This document shows, one piece after another, positions 27,401 to 37,643 of a DNA stretch of 64,000 nucleotides. The notes beneath the pieces were generated by a model, which worked only from the letters and a program-made list of their open reading frames with translations, made no database searches and was not told the DNA's origin. The stretch's first letter is position 1. Each line of letters opens with the position of its first letter. Made by a program: the position numbers and the translations under genes. Source of the stretch: Myxococcales bacterium (lineage in GTDB: Bacteria > Myxococcota_A > Bradymonadia > UBA7976 > UBA1532); contig JACKDL010000029.1 of NCBI GenBank assembly GCA_020633555.1, positions 6,049-70,048 of the forward strand. The letters run 5' to 3'.

Positions 27401-27903
27401 GCGTGGAGTGCATCGACGGCTTCTGCGGGGGGCTGTTCGTGTTCGAAGGCATCCGCCAGAACGTGCCCGAGGTGGATCTGGGCGGCTGGGAGATCTGCCA
27501 CCAGGACCGCTACGGCGACCGGCAGACCCAGGTGAACCAGATCCTGGCCAACTGCGACGGCGAATACGTGATGTACGGCTGCCGCCAGGTGGGCCAGCCC
27601 AACTGGCAACTCCTGGCCATGGGCGAGCGGGACGAGGTGTTCCGCAACACCGGTGACCAGAACAACAACCTGAACAACCACAACGGCGTGGACTGGTACT
27701 TCAGCAGCGGCTACAGCATCGGCTTCGTGGGCCCCGGCACGGGCGTCTCGCGGAACTCCTGCGACACGGCCAACGCGTCGCCCGAGCTGCGCCTGTGCTG
27801 GCACACCAGCGGCGGGCTGCTGAGCGGTGGCTACCGCTGCGGCGCCCGCACCGGGCTCAACGGCGCCCAGGATTGGGAGCGCGTGGTCTTCACCTCGCGC
27901 TGA
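24409..27903 (+). CDS. Giant lipoprotein with 18 Asp-rich, Ca-binding-like repeats
   Basis: 1164 aa. Lipobox Cys16 (AAAVGC), then a Gly/Ala linker. From residue 56 there are 18 repeats of about 36 aa with the form CxNGxDDDGDGxIDFPxDPGC...DxDExDP; each DxDxDG loop resembles the calcium loops of thrombospondin type 3 or dockerin repeats. They come in blocks of 7, 2 and 9, separated by two related beta-sandwich domains starting CGVVYDAVELEAG and CGPGVRFEDYPVG (about 130 aa each). A Cys-rich NCGVCGRTC module and a unique C-terminal domain of about 155 aa (EGIRQNVPEVDLGGWEICHQ) close the protein. Likely surface-exposed, calcium-stabilised stalk carrying a terminal binding domain; binding partner unknown. 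Confidence 0.9.
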   Translation: MAKWLIVALAAAAVGCTEGGGGTKVVGGDMGAVDGGGAGGAGGMGGAGGGGPVPQCANRMDDDGDGAVDLNDPGCANAQDDDESDDPPPPQCANGEDDDGDGAIDFPADPGCASRQDVDESDDPPAPACSNGVDDDADGLVDFPEDPGCGSAQDDDEFDDGVNLPQCGDGIDNDNDGMVDLSDPGCASPADPREADPDQPPACSNRVDDDGDGIIDFPAEPGCSAAGDEDEADPAQPPQCANGLDDDGDGQVDYPLDPGCAGVGDRDEVDPPVIPACADGVDNDRDGATDYPEDRGCSAAADGSELGACGVVYDAVELEAGRTLLGDSRRGSFESEGSCGGRGAPEVVFSYRLDRAVEALVIRTDLPETQVETTLYVRRACLDPASELACVREPMNDGVAGNVLTLQRPTAGDYYIFLDGAGGRGGDFALAVEEVPLAQCLNGIDDDGDGRRDYPNDPGCQRPEDRDETDPLTPPACANDEDDDGDGQVDHPLDPGCSSAADDDETDQCGPGVRFEDYPVGQASVRFDTSVDGTNQFVGSCGGRGAAEKVLRYVNPFNAEVVFSVDHEETIENTIVYLRTDCVNQNAELGCDTGAAALPNQPASTKGTLRIDRLPPGEFFLIVDHAFGMGGPVKLSVTVERLPPGCSDGIDNDEDGRVDADDAGCEGPNDEDERDPEDPPVCFDGVDQDADGLIDYPYDPGCVAKGGASEVDPAQPAQCSDGIDNDADGVIDFPRDVGCFAASDPEEGGGRPACSNRIDDDQDGLTDWPLDPGCSAPGDLGEADDDPPPACWDELDNDRDGLVDFPFDPGCEGAGDRDEVDPAVPAQCSNGLDDDGDGIIDFPRDPGCAAAGEDDEADPAFAPQCANGRDDDGNGRTDWPDDPGCRFAADDREALDGPVPARCSDGVDNDDDGLVDLRDPGCQGARDDDEADLAEAPFCANQIDDDGDGAIDWPADDGCAAQGDQCEQAGYGICDGVCEDLVNDEANCGVCGRTCEAGVECIDGFCGGLFVFEGIRQNVPEVDLGGWEICHQDRYGDRQTQVNQILANCDGEYVMYGCRQVGQPNWQLLAMGERDEVFRNTGDQNNNLNNHNGVDWYFSSGYSIGFVGPGTGVSRNSCDTANASPELRLCWHTSGGLLSGGYRCGARTGLNGAQDWERVVFTSR
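24574..27303 (+). repeat. 18 coding repeats of about 108 bp
   Basis: Repeats 1-7 run at 24574-25332, 8-9 at 25726-25932 and 10-18 at 26344-27303. Each opens with TGC (Cys) and carries GACGAcGACGGCGACGGC-like Asp/Gly codons and a CCCGGCTGC (Pro-Gly-Cys) centre. Copies have diverged at many positions, so this is an old array, not recent slippage. Confidence 0.9.
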
Positions 27904-27909
27904 GCCTGC

Positions 27910-27957
27910 GCCGCCCAACCCCCGCCGCTTCGCCGCTGGGCTTGCGGCGTGGGCGGC
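27910..27957 (+). terminator. Long interrupted hairpin after the Asp-repeat gene
   Basis: GCCGCCCA pairs with TGGGCGGC, and inside it CGCCGC pairs with GCGGCG; five unpaired bases lie on the left side. It begins 6 bases after the stop. A candidate terminator separating this gene from the propeller gene. Confidence 0.45.
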
Positions 27958-27982
27958 AACCCCGGTATCCGTGGTTTCACCC

Positions 27983-29977
27983 ATGGGCCACCCTCTCCCC
28001 ACGCTGCGCATCGCCTTGCCCTTGCTGGCCGTGTCCGTGCTCTGCGTGGGGGGGCCGTCGGCCTGTGTGGACCCCGTGGATCCCGGCGCGCCCCGGCTCA
28101 TCGACGGCCCCCGCTGGTCGCCGCCGCCCGCCGTGGACCGCCCGCCCACCGACCCCGGCACCGACCCCGACGGGCCGGTGGGCTTTCCCGACCCCGATGG
28201 CCCCGTGGTGCCCCCCGAGGTCGCGCCTGACGGGACCCCGGTGCTCCGCGAGCCCGCGCTGCCTGCCCCCTGGGACGAGCGTGCGCTGGCGGTTGTCGCC
28301 CGCGACGTCAGCCGCCGCGTGATGGCCTCGGAGGCGGTGGTGGGCCTGGCGGCCCTGGCCGACGACGGCCTGGTGGCCTTGAGCGCCGAAGGGGGCCTGT
28401 TCCGCACCGACGACTGGCGGCCGCTGCGGGCCCTCAGCACCCCACTGCCCGCCAGCGGCTTCACCCGCCTGCATGGGTGGGGGCCGCGGCTGCTCGCCTG
28501 CCGCCCGGCCGGGGCTTGGGCCAGCGCCGACGGCGGCCAGCGCTGGCGCTCGGCTGGCTTCGGCTGTGGCGCCGGCGGCCGGGCCACCGTGGCCGTGGCC
28601 GGCGGCCGCCTGTACCGCCTGCACGGGGCCGAGCTGCTGCGGTCCACCTGGCCCGCCGGCGAGTCGCTGACCCGCGCGGTGCTGCCCCTCGACGCGCCCC
28701 AAGCGGTGGCGGCCTTCGACCAGACGGTGGTGGTCTTCGGTGCCCGCAGCGTGGCGCGCTCACTGGACGGCGGACAGACGTTCACGCGGGCGGTCAGGGA
28801 GGACGGCGACCTGCTGGACGTGCGGGCCGCCGTGTTCCTGTCGAAGACCCGCGCCGTGGCGGTGGGCGACGCCCCGGCCGACGCGGGGCTGGCGCTGCTG
28901 AGCGAGGATGGCGGCGCCCGCTGGCGGGCCGTGCCGTTGCCGCGCCGGGCAGAGTCGCTGCGCGACGTGGCCGTGACCGCCGTGGGCAGCCTGGTGGCGG
29001 TGACCGATGACCGGCTGGCGCTGGCCTTCGCCAGCGAGGACGGGGGCGAGCGGTGGCAGCCCCTGGCGCCGGGCGCCCCCGTGGCGAGCGCCGTGGTGGC
29101 CCGCCGGCGGGGCGGCGTGGCGGCCGCCAGCCCTCGGGGGGTGACGCACACGCTGGGGGCGGCTGCGGTGCCGCAGACCTTGGGCCTGACGCAGCCCCTG
29201 TGGGCGGTGGCCGTCAGCCACCCGCAGGTGGCGGTGGGCGCCGGCGTCGAGAGCGGCCTCTTCCGCACGGTGGACGGCGGCCAGACCTGGGCGCAGGTGC
29301 CGGGCACGCTGGGCGTGCGCTTCGCCGACGTGGCGCGGGTGGCCGGGCACCGGGTGGTGGCCGTCGGCGACGGTCTGCTGTGGGTGACCGACGACGCGGG
29401 GCGCGCCTGGGTGCAGGCGGTGCCACCCGCGAGCTGTGAGGCCCGCTGGGTGCGCTTCTCGCCCGCCGGCTTGGGGGTGGTGGCCTGTGGCGGGGGCACC
29501 AGCCTGGTCAGCGACGATGGGGGCGGGACCTGGCGCGTGGGGCCTGCGCTGCCGGCGACGCTGGGCCCCCCGGTGTGGGCACACGGCCGGGCGCTGGCGC
29601 CTCGCCTGGACGGCCCCGGTGTCGCGGTGTCCGACGACGGCGCCGGGTGGCACCTGGAACAGGCGCCGGCCTTTGTCGACCTGCAGGCTGGCGGGGATGG
29701 CTGGACGGGGATCACCCCCCACGGCGCCCTGTGGACGCGTGGCCCGGCCGGCGGCTGGCGCCCCTTGGACTCGGAGCCGCTCGGCCCCACCACGGCGCAC
29801 CGCTGGGCCGCCGGTGGCGTGCTGATCCGCCTGGGCCCGCAGGGGGTCTGGCGCCATGGCCCCACCGGAACGCTGCGCTGGGTGAGCACACCGGATGCCC
29901 ACGGGGTGCTGCTGACCGGCGACGGCGGCCTGTGGATCCTGGGCGCCCGGGCAACCACCGCGCTGACCCCCCGCTGA
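27983..29977 (+). CDS. Secreted BNR-repeat beta-propeller protein
   Basis: 664 aa. A signal sequence (LRIALPLLAVSVL) is followed by a possible weak lipobox ending at Cys28 and a Pro/Asp-rich linker. At least six Asp-box turns are visible: SLDGGQTF, SEDGGARW, SEDGGERW, TVDGGQTW, TDDAGRAW and SDDGGGTW, spaced about 45-60 residues, as in sortilin/VPS10, YCF48-like and sialidase-type propellers. No sialidase arginine triad is evident. Probably a surface or periplasmic propeller binding a partner protein or glycan. It follows the Asp-repeat lipoprotein, which may share its location. Confidence 0.85.
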   Translation: MGHPLPTLRIALPLLAVSVLCVGGPSACVDPVDPGAPRLIDGPRWSPPPAVDRPPTDPGTDPDGPVGFPDPDGPVVPPEVAPDGTPVLREPALPAPWDERALAVVARDVSRRVMASEAVVGLAALADDGLVALSAEGGLFRTDDWRPLRALSTPLPASGFTRLHGWGPRLLACRPAGAWASADGGQRWRSAGFGCGAGGRATVAVAGGRLYRLHGAELLRSTWPAGESLTRAVLPLDAPQAVAAFDQTVVVFGARSVARSLDGGQTFTRAVREDGDLLDVRAAVFLSKTRAVAVGDAPADAGLALLSEDGGARWRAVPLPRRAESLRDVAVTAVGSLVAVTDDRLALAFASEDGGERWQPLAPGAPVASAVVARRRGGVAAASPRGVTHTLGAAAVPQTLGLTQPLWAVAVSHPQVAVGAGVESGLFRTVDGGQTWAQVPGTLGVRFADVARVAGHRVVAVGDGLLWVTDDAGRAWVQAVPPASCEARWVRFSPAGLGVVACGGGTSLVSDDGGGTWRVGPALPATLGPPVWAHGRALAPRLDGPGVAVSDDGAGWHLEQAPAFVDLQAGGDGWTGITPHGALWTRGPAGGWRPLDSEPLGPTTAHRWAAGGVLIRLGPQGVWRHGPTGTLRWVSTPDAHGVLLTGDGGLWILGARATTALTPR

Positions 29978-30001
29978 CCGGCCACCGAGCCGCCTGCCCG
30001 G

Positions 30002-30031
30002 GTGACAAACCGGGTCCGCAGCCCATACACT
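30002..30031 (+). promoter_or_regulatory. Candidate promoter of the IF2_N-MoxR operon
   Basis: GTGACA, 18 bases, TACACT, about 57 bases before the TTG start of the first gene. The best sigma70-like match in the gap after the propeller gene. Confidence 0.5.
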
Positions 30032-30087
30032 GCCCCCGACGACCAGATTCCGGGGGGGTCGGCCTGCCGGCGCCCCGAGCAAGACCA

Positions 30088-31595
30088 TTGAAGACCAAGG
30101 CCTACAAGCTGGCCGCCGAGCTCGGGCTGCGAGAGCAGCAGGTACTCGAGTGGCTACGCAGCCACGGCTACCCGAACGTGCGCCGGGCGGACACCATCCG
30201 CGCCGACGTGGCCCAGGCCGCGCGGCGTGCGCTGAGCGGCGCCCGTCGCGGCGGTGGCGCGCCCACTGCCAGCGTGGCGCCGAGCGGCGCGACGGCGGGC
30301 GGCGGCGGCCGCATGCGGGGCCCGAGCCGGGCCCCCAGCCGGGTGCCGGCGCCCGCGCCCGCCGAGGAGAGCCCCGGCTTCCGCACCACCTTCGCCGACC
30401 TGCTGGAGCAGCACCTGCCCAGCCAGGAGGCGGCGACCTCGGCCATCCCCGACACCGCTCGCACCGTCGAGATGGCGGTCCCACCGCTGGCGCTGCGGCA
30501 GGCCATCGCCCAGGGCGAGGCGGCCGACGCCCTGCGGCGCCGGGTCGCCGAGGCCGAGCGGCGGCGGGACGAGGCCCAGCAGGCGCAAGAGGCCGCCGAG
30601 CTGGCGCAGCGCGCCGCTCAGGCGGCGCTGAACGCGGCGCGCGGTGAGCTGGGGCGGCTGGAGGGCGAGCCCGAGCGGCGCGCCCGGGCCGAGTCCGAGC
30701 TCGAGCGGGTGCAGCTCGAGCGCTCGACCTTGCGTCAGCGCCTGCAGGCCACCGAGGACGAGCGCAGCACCCTGGAGCAGACCTGCGGCGAGCTGCAGGC
30801 CGAGGTGCGCGAGCTGCGCGAGGCGGTGGAGCGCTACGAGACCGACGAGCGCGATCGGCAGGCCGTCGAGGGCGATCTGGAGCAGGCGAAGCAGCGCGAG
30901 ATGGCCTGGCGCACCCGCGCCCTGGAGTTGGAGCGCGCCCACCAGCACGGGGCCAACCTGCCCGTGCTGCTGCAGGGCTTCGGCCTCACCGAGCCCCGCC
31001 ACCAGGCCGACGTGCTGCGGGCGCTGCTGGACCACCGCGAGACCGCCACCGCGGTGCTGCGGGCCATCCAGCACGTGGACGCCGGGCAGGTGCAGCGGCT
31101 GGTCACCCAGAAGGTGGTCGAGACCTGCGCCCACGTCATCTGCAACCAGGTGGTGGCGCTGGACCAGAAGGTGGCGGTGCGCGTGGAGAGCGAGCGCCGC
31201 TGCCGTGTCTGCCAGGGCCACGCCGACCGCCGCTGGTTCACCCGCATGGCCCGGGAGTGCACCCGCGCGGGCGTGCGCCGCCTGCTCGTGATCGGCGGCG
31301 GCGTCGAGGTGCAGGACCGCCTGCGCGCTCTGAGCGAGGGGCAGTCGGTGGACCTGCGGCTGGTGGCCGACGACGATCCGGTGCAGCCCGCGCGGGTGAA
31401 GGGCCGGGTCGAGGGCTGCGACCTGCTGGTGCTGTGGACGGCCCAGGGCGACGCGCCCCTGCCGATGGCCTACGCCGAGGCTGCGCGGGGCGAGGGGCGG
31501 GGCGTGCTGCGCGTGTTGGGGGCCACGCCCCGGGTGGTGGAGCTGGCGCGGGCGGTGACCCACCGGCTCGCCCGTGATCACGTCCTGCGTGCCGA

Positions 31596-31599
<4 letters not shown>
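30088..31599 (+). CDS. IF2_N-like/coiled-coil protein with C-terminal Rossmann-like region
   Basis: 503 aa from a TTG, chosen because KTKAYKLAAELGLREQQVLE fits the start of an IF2_N-type helical domain (about 1-45). Residues about 45-115 are low-complexity Gly/Ala/Pro, about 150-290 a charged coiled coil, and about 300-370 helical. A CRVCQGHADRRWF Cys pair is followed by GVRRLLVIGGGVEVQDRLR and CDLLVLWTAQ, which look like alternating strands and helices. I do not recognise the whole protein. The stop overlaps the moxR ATG (ATGA), so it leads the MoxR-DUF58-TgpA operon and may regulate or localise it. Confidence 0.75.
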
Positions 31600-32524
<925 letters not shown>

Positions 32525-32528
<4 letters not shown>

Positions 32529-33778
32529 ACCTCCGTGAGCTGAACTACATCCTCATCCCCGGCGACAACGAGCGCTGGGACGCCTGGGCGCGGACCCGCT
32601 GGGGACGCCGGGCCCGCTGGTTTCTGTCGCCGCTGCTCAGCCTGACCCGCGAGGGGCAGGCGGTGGCCACCGCGGTGCTGGTCACCGGGGCGGCGGGCGT
32701 GGACGTCACCGGATCCCACCTGTACCTGGTGTTCTGCGGCCTGATGGGGCTGCTGGTGGCGGCGCTGCTGGTGCGGCCGTTCGCCCGGCTGGGCGGGGTG
32801 GAGCTGCGGGTGGAGCGGCCGCCGCGGGTCGAGGCGGGGCAGCCGCTGACGCTGACCGCCGTGCTGCGCAACACCGGCAAGGTGCCGCGCTTCGGCATCC
32901 GGGTGCAGGGGCCCTTCCTGCCGTGGGACGGCACCTGGGTGGGGCGCCGCGGGGCCGTGCCCGTGCTCATGCCCGGCGAGACGGTGCGGGTGCCACTGCG
33001 GGTCACCTTCAGCCAGCGGGGGGACCGCTACATCGGCCGCCTGTGGGCCACCTCGGTGCGCCCGTTGGGGTTGGCGGGCGGGCGGCCCCTCTACAGCGCG
33101 CCGGTGCGGGTGATGGTGGTGCCGCCGCTGCGGGACGTGCGCGGGCCGGCCCCGCGCCCGGCGCCGGGCATGGGCACCCACGGGCCCCGGGCGCTGGTGG
33201 GCACCGCCGACGAGCTCGTGGGGGTGCGCCCCTACCGGCCGGGCGACCGCATCCGCGACCTGCACGCCGGCTCGTGGGCCCGCCTGGGCGAGCCCATGGT
33301 GCGCGAGTACGCCCACCCCCTGCGTGCCGTGGCCCGGGTGCACTGTGTGCTGGCCGGCCCGGAGCCCGATCGCGACAGCGTGGACGGCGCCCTGACCCTG
33401 GCCGGCTCGCTCACGGCGCACGCGGTGCGGGCCGCGGCGCTGGTTTCCCTGACCGTGGACGGCGGGCAAGGCCCCCACCACCTGCAGGTGGGCCACCGGG
33501 CCGCCGGCCTGGAACTGGCGCTGGACCTGCTGGGCACGGCCGAGGCCCACGCTGGGGGGCGCCCGGGGCCCCCGCACGGCCCAGCCGGCGCGCCACTGGA
33601 GGTGGTGTTCGCCGGGTGGGATGACGGGCTGGCGCGGTGGTGGGCCCAGGTGCGCCAGACCCAACCGCGGGCCCGAGGCTGGGTGGTGCACCGCCAGCGC
33701 AAGGTGCGGGCGGCGGCCGAGGCGGCGGGCCTGAAGGCCGTGGCGCCGGCCCGCCTGGCCGACGGGGTGACGCTGTGA
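32525..33778 (+). CDS. DUF58 protein, membrane-anchored
   Basis: 417 aa, GTG start overlapping the moxR stop. Two N-terminal membrane segments (AVATAVLVTGAAGVDVTG region and LVFCGLMGLLVAALLV) precede a beta region and the DUF58 core, whose signature is GVRPYRPGDRIRDLHAGSWA followed by GEPMVREY. The VWA-like fold after it lacks a complete MIDAS motif. It works with MoxR in the envelope, as in the yeaC-type gene order. The TgpA-like gene begins 13 bases after its stop. Confidence 0.9.
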
Positions 33779-33791
33779 CCCGGGAGGCTCC

Positions 33792-35693
33792 GTGAGCCTG
33801 GAGGCGCAGATCCGTACCCGCGTGGCCCTGGCCGCGGTGGCCTTCGCCTTGGCCGTGCCGGCGGTCATCCTGGCGCTGCAGGGCGGGGTGGTGGCGGGCT
33901 TCGGCATCGTCCTGGGGCTCCTGGCGCTCATCGGCGCGCGCACCGGCGGCGGCGGCGAGCTGCCCGTCTGGGTGCAGCTCATCCTGCAGGGCGCGGTGGC
34001 GGCCACCTGCGCCGTGGGTCTGTCGCTGGTGGGCGACGTGCCCCAGGGCAAGGTGGGGCCGTATGTCACGGTGGGCTTCCTGGGCGCCGCGCTGCCCCGG
34101 CTGTGGCAGAAGGTGGACCCTTCCGGGCGCTCGGTGACCCTGGGCCTGGGCCTGCTGGCGCTCATGGGCATGGCGCGGGCGGTGCCGCGGGCGGCCTTCG
34201 GCATCGCGGTGGCGGCGTACCTGGCGGCGGGCCTGCTGGCCACGCTGGCGGCCGATCGCAGCGCGCCCTCGCTGCTGCGCCACCCGCGCGGGGCCCTGGC
34301 GCCCTTCGTGGGGGCCCTGCTGCTGGCGGCCGGGGTCATGGGCGGCCTGGGCTGGTCGCTGCCCGCGGCCGAGCCGGCGGTCAGCAAGGTGCTGCAGGAC
34401 TACCTGTTCGACGGGAAGGTGGCCGAGAGCGGCTTCGGCGAAGGCCGGGTGAACCTGGGTGATCTGACCGAGATCGTCACCTCGGACGCCGTGGCCATGC
34501 GGGTGTTTGGCGCCGCCGATCACCTGCGGGGCATGGTGTACGTGGACTACGCCCACGGCCAGTGGGCGGCCCGCCGGCGGCCCGACGACCGGCCCGAGCG
34601 CGGCGACTCGGCGCGCATCCCGCTGGGCGCGGGGCCGGCAAAGGGTGAGGCCTTCCGGGTCGAGGCCGAGCACGACGCGGGCCGCGCGTTCTTCGCGCCG
34701 CTGGGCGCCGCCGCGGTGCTCGACGCGCCGGTGGACGCGCGGCTGGACGCCTACGGCGTGCCCCTGTTCCCCAACCGCCTGCTCACCGACGCCCGCACCT
34801 GGCGGGTAGAGCCCGGCCCGGTGAAAGGTCGGCGCATCGCCGCCCCCGACGAGCACGATCTGGCGGTACCCCGGGGCATCCGCGGCGAGCTGATGCGCTT
34901 GAGCGGCCAGTGGGCCCGGGGCGCCGTGAGCCAGCAGGACACCGTGGAGTCGCTCACGCGCCACCTGCAGCGGGCCTTCGCGTACAGCCTGAAGCTCGAC
35001 GAGGTGCCGTCAGCGGCGGATCCCACCCTGTTCTTCCTGACCCAGAGCCGGCGGGGGCACTGCGAGTACTTCGCCAGCGCCCTGGCGCTGCTGGCCCGCA
35101 GCCAGGGCATCCCCGCGCGGCTGGTCACCGGCTACCGGGTGTTCGAGTTCAGCTCGGCGGGGGGCTACCACATCGTCCGCAAGCGCGACGCCCACGCCTG
35201 GGTCGAGGTGTTCCTGGACGGCGCCTGGCGCACGGTGGATCCCACGCCGCCTGGCGTGTTGGAGGGGGAGTCCGCCCGCACGTCGGGCTGGTGGCGGGCG
35301 CGCTGGGACATGCTGGCGCGGGCCTTCACCGCCTTCGTGGAGCGCCTGTCGGGCCTGACCCCGCTGGAGCTGATGGCGGTGGCGGTGATCCTGGCGGTGC
35401 TGGCCCTGGCCTGGGTGGGCGTGCGGCGTCGCCGCCCCCCGCGGCCGCTGCCCGAGGCCTTCGAGCCGCTGGCCCTGGTGGAGGCCCGGGTGGCCGCGCA
35501 GCGGGGCCCGCTGCGGGCCCCCAGCGAGCCCCTGCTGCGCTTCGCGGAGCGGCTGGCGGCTGAGGGCTTCGCCGAGGCGGCGGCGCTGGTGGTGCGCTGT
35601 GCCCACCACCGCTACGGCGGGCAGGGGGAGCTGGACGGGCTGCTGCAGGCGGCGCGGGCCTTCGCGGCCCGCCGCCTCAGACGAGATCCTTGA
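33792..35693 (+). CDS. TgpA-like transglutaminase membrane protein
   Basis: 633 aa. Several N-terminal membrane helices (about 1-190), then an extracytoplasmic domain with the transglutaminase triad Cys424 (GHCEYFASA), His468 (DAHAWVEV) and Asp483 (TVDPTPPG), then a further membrane helix (LMAVAVILAVLALAWVGV) and a cytosolic tail of about 80 residues. TgpA proteins are linked to cell-envelope remodelling. The end overlaps the convergent cysK gene by 17 bases. Confidence 0.92.
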   Translation: MSLEAQIRTRVALAAVAFALAVPAVILALQGGVVAGFGIVLGLLALIGARTGGGGELPVWVQLILQGAVAATCAVGLSLVGDVPQGKVGPYVTVGFLGAALPRLWQKVDPSGRSVTLGLGLLALMGMARAVPRAAFGIAVAAYLAAGLLATLAADRSAPSLLRHPRGALAPFVGALLLAAGVMGGLGWSLPAAEPAVSKVLQDYLFDGKVAESGFGEGRVNLGDLTEIVTSDAVAMRVFGAADHLRGMVYVDYAHGQWAARRRPDDRPERGDSARIPLGAGPAKGEAFRVEAEHDAGRAFFAPLGAAAVLDAPVDARLDAYGVPLFPNRLLTDARTWRVEPGPVKGRRIAAPDEHDLAVPRGIRGELMRLSGQWARGAVSQQDTVESLTRHLQRAFAYSLKLDEVPSAADPTLFFLTQSRRGHCEYFASALALLARSQGIPARLVTGYRVFEFSSAGGYHIVRKRDAHAWVEVFLDGAWRTVDPTPPGVLEGESARTSGWWRARWDMLARAFTAFVERLSGLTPLELMAVAVILAVLALAWVGVRRRRPPRPLPEAFEPLALVEARVAAQRGPLRAPSEPLLRFAERLAAEGFAEAAALVVRCAHHRYGGQGELDGLLQAARAFAARRLRRDP

Positions 35694-36609
35694 AGAGCGG
35701 GGTGGACAGGTAGCGCTCGGCGCACGAGGCCACGATGAAGACGATGGTCTTGCCCGCGAGCTCGGGGCGCTGCGCCAGGGTCAGGGCCGCCGCCGCCGTG
35801 GCCCCCGACGAGATGCCCGCCGGGATGCCCTCGAGCCGGGCCAGCTTGCGGGCGTGGTCGTAGGCCTCCTCGTCGGTGATCTGGAGGATCTCGTCCACCA
35901 CCTCGCGGTCCAGGTTGGGCGGCACGAAGCCCGCGCCGATGCCCTGGATCTGGTGGGCGCCCGGGCGCTTGCCGCTGAGCACCGCCGAGCTGGTGGGCTC
36001 GACGGCCACCACCTTCAGCGCGGGGTTGTGCGCCTTCAACGCCCGCCCGATGCCGCTGACGCTGCCCCCGGTGCCCACGCCCGCCACGAAGACGTCGACC
36101 TGCCCGGCCGTGTCGGCCCAGATCTCCTGGGCGGTGGTGCGCTCGTGCGCCGCCGGGTTCGCGGGGTTCTCGAACTGCTGCAGGATGAGCGCGTCGGTCA
36201 GGGTGGCCGCCAGGGCCTGCGCCCGTCGCACGGCCCCGCCCATGCCCTCGGCAGCGGGGGTGAGCTCGAGCTCGGCGCCCAGGCCCGTCAGCAGCGCGCG
36301 GCGCTCCACCGACATGCTCTCGGGCATGGTGAGGATGAGCCGGTAGCCCTTCACCGCGGCCACGAAGGCCAGGGCGATGCCGGTGTTGCCGCTGGTGGGC
36401 TCGATGAGCACCGTGCCCGGGCGCAGGGTGCCTGCCGCCTCGGCGGCCTCGACCATGGCCAGGCCGATGCGGTCCTTGATGCTCGACAGCGGGTTGAAGA
36501 ACTCCAGCTTGGCCAGGACCGTCGCGCCGGCGCCCTCGGCCATGCGGTTGATCCTCACCAGGGGCGTGCCACCGATGGTCTCGGTGATGTCTTGGTAGAT
36601 GCGACCCAT
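35677..36609 (-). CDS. cysK: O-acetylserine sulfhydrylase (cysteine synthase)
   Basis: 310 aa PLP enzyme making cysteine from O-acetylserine and sulfide. PLP lysine in NPLSSIKDRIG, TSGNTGIALAFVAA substrate loop, and the phosphate-binding GVGTGGSVSGIG are intact, as is the AGISSGATAAAAL C-terminal loop. ATG at 36609; an upstream in-frame extension is Arg/Pro-rich and non-coding by character. Stands alone, without other cysteine genes near it. Confidence 0.95.
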   Translation of the reverse strand: MGRIYQDITETIGGTPLVRINRMAEGAGATVLAKLEFFNPLSSIKDRIGLAMVEAAEAAGTLRPGTVLIEPTSGNTGIALAFVAAVKGYRLILTMPESMSVERRALLTGLGAELELTPAAEGMGGAVRRAQALAATLTDALILQQFENPANPAAHERTTAQEIWADTAGQVDVFVAGVGTGGSVSGIGRALKAHNPALKVVAVEPTSSAVLSGKRPGAHQIQGIGAGFVPPNLDREVVDEILQITDEEAYDHARKLARLEGIPAGISSGATAAAALTLAQRPELAGKTIVFIVASCAERYLSTPLFKDLV

Positions 36610-36637
36610 GCCTCGGTGTACCACAGCGCCGCGCCGG

Positions 36638-37639
36638 CTATCGATAGTCGGGGAGGAAGACCGGCGCGCGGCTGGCCGGGCGGCGCGCGGGCGCCGAAGC
36701 GGGCGCCGTGGCCGGTGCCGGGCGGGGCCCGCGGCGGGGCCTCGCGGGGTGGGCCGACCGGGGCGCCGCAGGCTCATCAGGTGCCGCGCGCGCGGGCCGG
36801 GGCGGCGCCGTCCAGGGGCGCGCGTCGTCCGCGTGGGCCAGCCCCCAGTGTCCGGCGGGCAGCCCACCGGGCCACCACGGGGCCTGCTCAACCAGTCGCA
36901 CCTGGCCCTCGGGCGTCTTCAAACTCAACGGCGCCGCGGGGACTTCGACGAACAGCCGCACGGCGGCGGCCCGCACTGCGGCTTCGACCGCGTCGCCCGC
37001 GCCAACCGCCACCACTTCGGGCCGCCCGAAGGCCGCGAGCCCCAGGGTGCGGGTGCCGTCGGCCACGGCCTTGACCTGCACGAAGGCGTCCAGGGGGGCG
37101 CCGCCGCCCGGCCCCAGCGTGGGCCAGTCGGCAGGGCTCCAGCGCTGTTGGCCGGGCCCTCGCAGGCCACTGGCGCCCTGGCGCAGGCAGCCGGCGGTCG
37201 CGGCGTGGACGGCCGTGCTCAGCCGGGGATCCACGTCGGTAGGCGTCTCGAGGCGCAGGTCGTCGCCCTCGACGGCCAGCACCTGGGGACGGCGCAGGCC
37301 GGGCACCGCGACGATGAGGCGGGGCGCCTGCCCCGTGGCCAGGGCCCGCCGCTTCAGCGACGAACGCAGACACTCGCCCAGCTCGGCGGGCCGCGGCAGG
37401 CTGCGACCCTCGATGGTCCAGACGAGCGGCGGGGGGGACGGCGGCTCGGCGTCGGGGACGCCTCCGTCTTTGCCGCGCCCGCCCAGCACCCCGTCCGCGC
37501 CAGTGTCACCGGCCGGGGCGCCTGATTCGGCCCAGGGCCAGATCAGCGCGAGGGTGACCAACGCCCCGAGGCCCGCCCACAGGGGGTAGCTCCCTCCGCT
37601 CCGGCGATTTGCGCGCCCCTCAGGCATGGACGGTGTCAC
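36638..37639 (-). CDS. Membrane-anchored protein of unknown function
   Basis: 333 aa (ATG at 37639; 37627 is an alternative). A single anchor (YPLWAGLGALVTLALIWPW) is followed by an Asp/Gly/Pro linker, a region of about 200 residues with two Cys (ECLRSSLKRRAL and AGCLRQGASG), and a Pro/Ala/Arg-rich C-terminal tail of about 75 residues. The middle looks alpha/beta, but I recognise no family. The Arg-rich tail raises the chance that the true end is mis-framed, although the frame is uninterrupted. Confidence 0.62.
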   Translation of the reverse strand: MTPSMPEGRANRRSGGSYPLWAGLGALVTLALIWPWAESGAPAGDTGADGVLGGRGKDGGVPDAEPPSPPPLVWTIEGRSLPRPAELGECLRSSLKRRALATGQAPRLIVAVPGLRRPQVLAVEGDDLRLETPTDVDPRLSTAVHAATAGCLRQGASGLRGPGQQRWSPADWPTLGPGGGAPLDAFVQVKAVADGTRTLGLAAFGRPEVVAVGAGDAVEAAVRAAAVRLFVEVPAAPLSLKTPEGQVRLVEQAPWWPGGLPAGHWGLAHADDARPWTAPPRPARAAPDEPAAPRSAHPARPRRGPRPAPATAPASAPARRPASRAPVFLPDYR

Positions 37640-37643
37640 TGGC

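Noticed and set aside
24301..30030. A very long open frame on the minus strand opposite the Asp-repeat and propeller genes
   Set aside because: It is low in real domain content, Arg/Pro/Ser/Val-biased, and antisense to genes with clear domains; high GC makes such long antisense frames common.
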